DNA of 6,920 nt from Pseudomonadota bacterium (lineage in GTDB: Bacteria > Pseudomonadota > Gammaproteobacteria > Xanthomonadales > Xanthomonadaceae): contig JAEXNZ010000412.1 of assembly GCA_023439425.1 (NCBI GenBank), positions 1 to 6,920 of the forward strand, read 5' to 3'. Shown here piece by piece: positions 5,969-6,920 of the stretch (position 1 is its first letter; every line of letters begins with the position of its first letter). The position numbers were made by a program, and so were the translations under genes. The notes under the pieces were generated by a model that made no database searches, had not been told where the DNA came from, and saw only the letters and a list, made by a program, of their open reading frames with translations.

Positions 5969-6820
5969 ATGGCAGCACGACGCGGCAAGAGTCAGGCACG
6001 GCGCAACAGCAGCCAAGGCACGCCCGGATGGGTGTGGCTGGTGGCCGGCGTGGCGATTGCCGCAGTGGTGTTCCTGGCGGCACCGAACCTGTTCAAGAGC
6101 GAAGGTGACGGCTTCCTGCGGGTAGGCCCGCAGCCGAACCCGAACGCGCAGCCGGCCCCGGTGAGCGACGCCGACACCGACGTGGGCACCGAGCTGCCGC
6201 GCCCGGGTGCGACCAAGCCCACCGAACCGGCCAAGCCGGCTGCCACCCAGTACGACTTCTACACCCTGCTGCCCGGCAAGGAAGTGGAAATGTCGGACGC
6301 GGAACTGGCGGCCAGCACGCGTGCCGAAGAGCAGCGTCGCGCCAAGGCGGAAGCCCAGCGCGCGCAGGCGGCACTGGAAGGTCGGCCGGTACCGGCGGCC
6401 GCGGCAACGTCCACCTCGGTGGCGTCCACAGCGCCGGCCGCAACGACGATGCCGGCTCCGGTCAGCGAGCGTCCCGCCACAACCGCAGCGCCCGCCACGG
6501 CTGCGCCGGCTGCCACCGCCACCGCAGCGGCTCCCAAGCCGGCAGAAGCGACCCCGGCAGCGACTTCGGCAGCGGCTGAAGACAGCAACGTCCGCTACAT
6601 CCTGCAGGCCGGTGCCTTCGGGGCCTCCGGCGACGCCGAGGCGACCAAGGCCAAGCTGGCGATGCTGGGCCTGGCGGCACGGGTGGAATCGGCACAGATC
6701 AGCGGCAAGACCGTGTACCGCGTGCGGATGGGGCCGTATGGCACCGCCGGCGAGCTGGCCGAGGCCAAGCAGAAGCTGTCCAGCAGCGGCATGCAGGCGA
6801 TGGCGATCAAGGCGCAGTAA
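5969..6820 (+). CDS. FtsN-like SPOR-domain inner-membrane protein
   Basis: This 283-residue bitopic membrane protein is likely to bind denuded septal peptidoglycan through its SPOR domain. A short basic cytoplasmic N-terminus (MAARRGKSQARRNSSQG) precedes one transmembrane helix (about 21-38, WVWLVAGVAIAAVVFLAA). The periplasmic part has the FtsN-like YDFYTLLPGKEVEM motif (95-108), a charged, probably helical stretch (109-138), a low-complexity Ala/Pro/Thr linker (about 141-204) and the SPOR domain (about 207-283: RYILQAGAF, AKLAMLGL, YRVRMGPY). A GGAG ribosome site (5956-5959) lies 9 nt before the ATG. Its location directly after argS matches, from memory, other gammaproteobacteria such as Pseudomonas, where such a gene lies between argS and hslVU. 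It may be the FtsN equivalent or a paralogue; I therefore give no symbol. A strong terminator follows. Confidence 0.92.
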   Translation: MAARRGKSQARRNSSQGTPGWVWLVAGVAIAAVVFLAAPNLFKSEGDGFLRVGPQPNPNAQPAPVSDADTDVGTELPRPGATKPTEPAKPAATQYDFYTLLPGKEVEMSDAELAASTRAEEQRRAKAEAQRAQAALEGRPVPAAAATSTSVASTAPAATTMPAPVSERPATTAAPATAAPAATATAAAPKPAEATPAATSAAAEDSNVRYILQAGAFGASGDAEATKAKLAMLGLAARVESAQISGKTVYRVRMGPYGTAGELAEAKQKLSSSGMQAMAIKAQ

Positions 6821-6826
6821 CCGACA

Positions 6827-6867
6827 TTGGCCTTTGAGCCCGTTGCTGTAACGGTTGGCCTTGAGCC
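6827..6867 (+). repeat. Short direct repeat downstream of the SPOR gene
   Basis: TTGGCCTTTGAGCC (6827-6840) recurs as TTGGCCTTGAGCC (6855-6867), differing by one T, with 14 bp between the copies. The pair lies between the SPOR stop codon and the terminator. No function is evident; it may be a small tandem duplication. Confidence 0.5.
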
Positions 6868-6870
6868 ATG

Positions 6871-6899
6871 AAAAAGCCCCGCTTGCGGGGCTTTTTCTT
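6871..6899 (+). terminator. Strong intrinsic terminator after argS-SPOR
   Basis: AAAAAGCCCCGC (6871-6882) pairs with GCGGGGCTTTTT (6885-6896) across a tight TT turn and continues into a T-rich tail. The A-tract on the other side means it can also work on the minus strand, protecting against transcription from the right. It is 50 bp after the SPOR stop and marks the end of that transcript. Confidence 0.95.
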
Positions 6900-6920
6900 T
6901 TTCCGTTCAAGGGGATGACG

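Noticed and set aside
5951..6910. Long minus-strand frame opposite the SPOR gene (319 codons)
   Set aside because: It reads through the terminator and is Arg/Gly/Cys-rich low-complexity text opposite the Ala/Pro/Thr linker; a compositional shadow.
6868..6918. Small peptide starting ATG AAA AAG at the terminator
   Set aside because: It coincides exactly with the terminator stem and has no ribosome site; accidental frame.

Overview
The window looks like a chromosomal segment of a high-GC gammaproteobacterium of the Xanthomonadaceae, most likely Stenotrophomonas or a close relative. This is inferred from the strong G/C third-position bias, an old yellow enzyme very like Pseudomonas XenA, a short RadC, an argS gene followed by an FtsN-like SPOR protein, and a GC-rich hairpin resembling the REP-type repeats of this group. 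The assignment rests on remembered family sequences, not on a search.

Layout. Positions 1-768 (minus strand) hold the remains of an exported serine hydrolase of the beta-lactamase/PBP-like family. It keeps its signal peptide and its HTG box but has lost the parts that should carry the SxxK and YxN catalytic motifs, and it changes frame near 427; it is a pseudogene running off the left edge. Upstream of it on the same strand lies a LysR-type regulator (847-1746). The regulator diverges from an ene-reductase of the XenA type (1843-2958). The 96 bp between them carries a perfect palindrome of T-N11-A form and further copies of its half-site, so the regulator probably controls itself and the reductase. 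A strong hairpin closes the reductase unit.

Positions 3011-3309 contain no convincing intact gene, only a 17-bp palindrome and a doubtful decayed reading frame. A 40-residue, single-membrane-segment peptide (3310-3432) then overlaps the start of radC (3416-4102), which suggests translational coupling. A nested hairpin (4124-4185) of REP type lies between radC and argS. argS (4265-5950, GTG start) and a SPOR-domain membrane protein (5969-6820) are 18 bp apart and probably form one transcript, ended by a classic terminator at 6871-6899.

Functionally, the left half is an accessory redox/regulatory locus next to a decaying hydrolase, and the right half is conserved housekeeping (tRNA charging, cell envelope/division). 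I see no phage, CRISPR, toxin-antitoxin or transposase genes. The most notable items are the doubly deleted hydrolase, the small membrane peptide overlapping radC, the divergent operator cluster and the REP-like hairpin. I do not see convincing evidence of a wholly new biological system.
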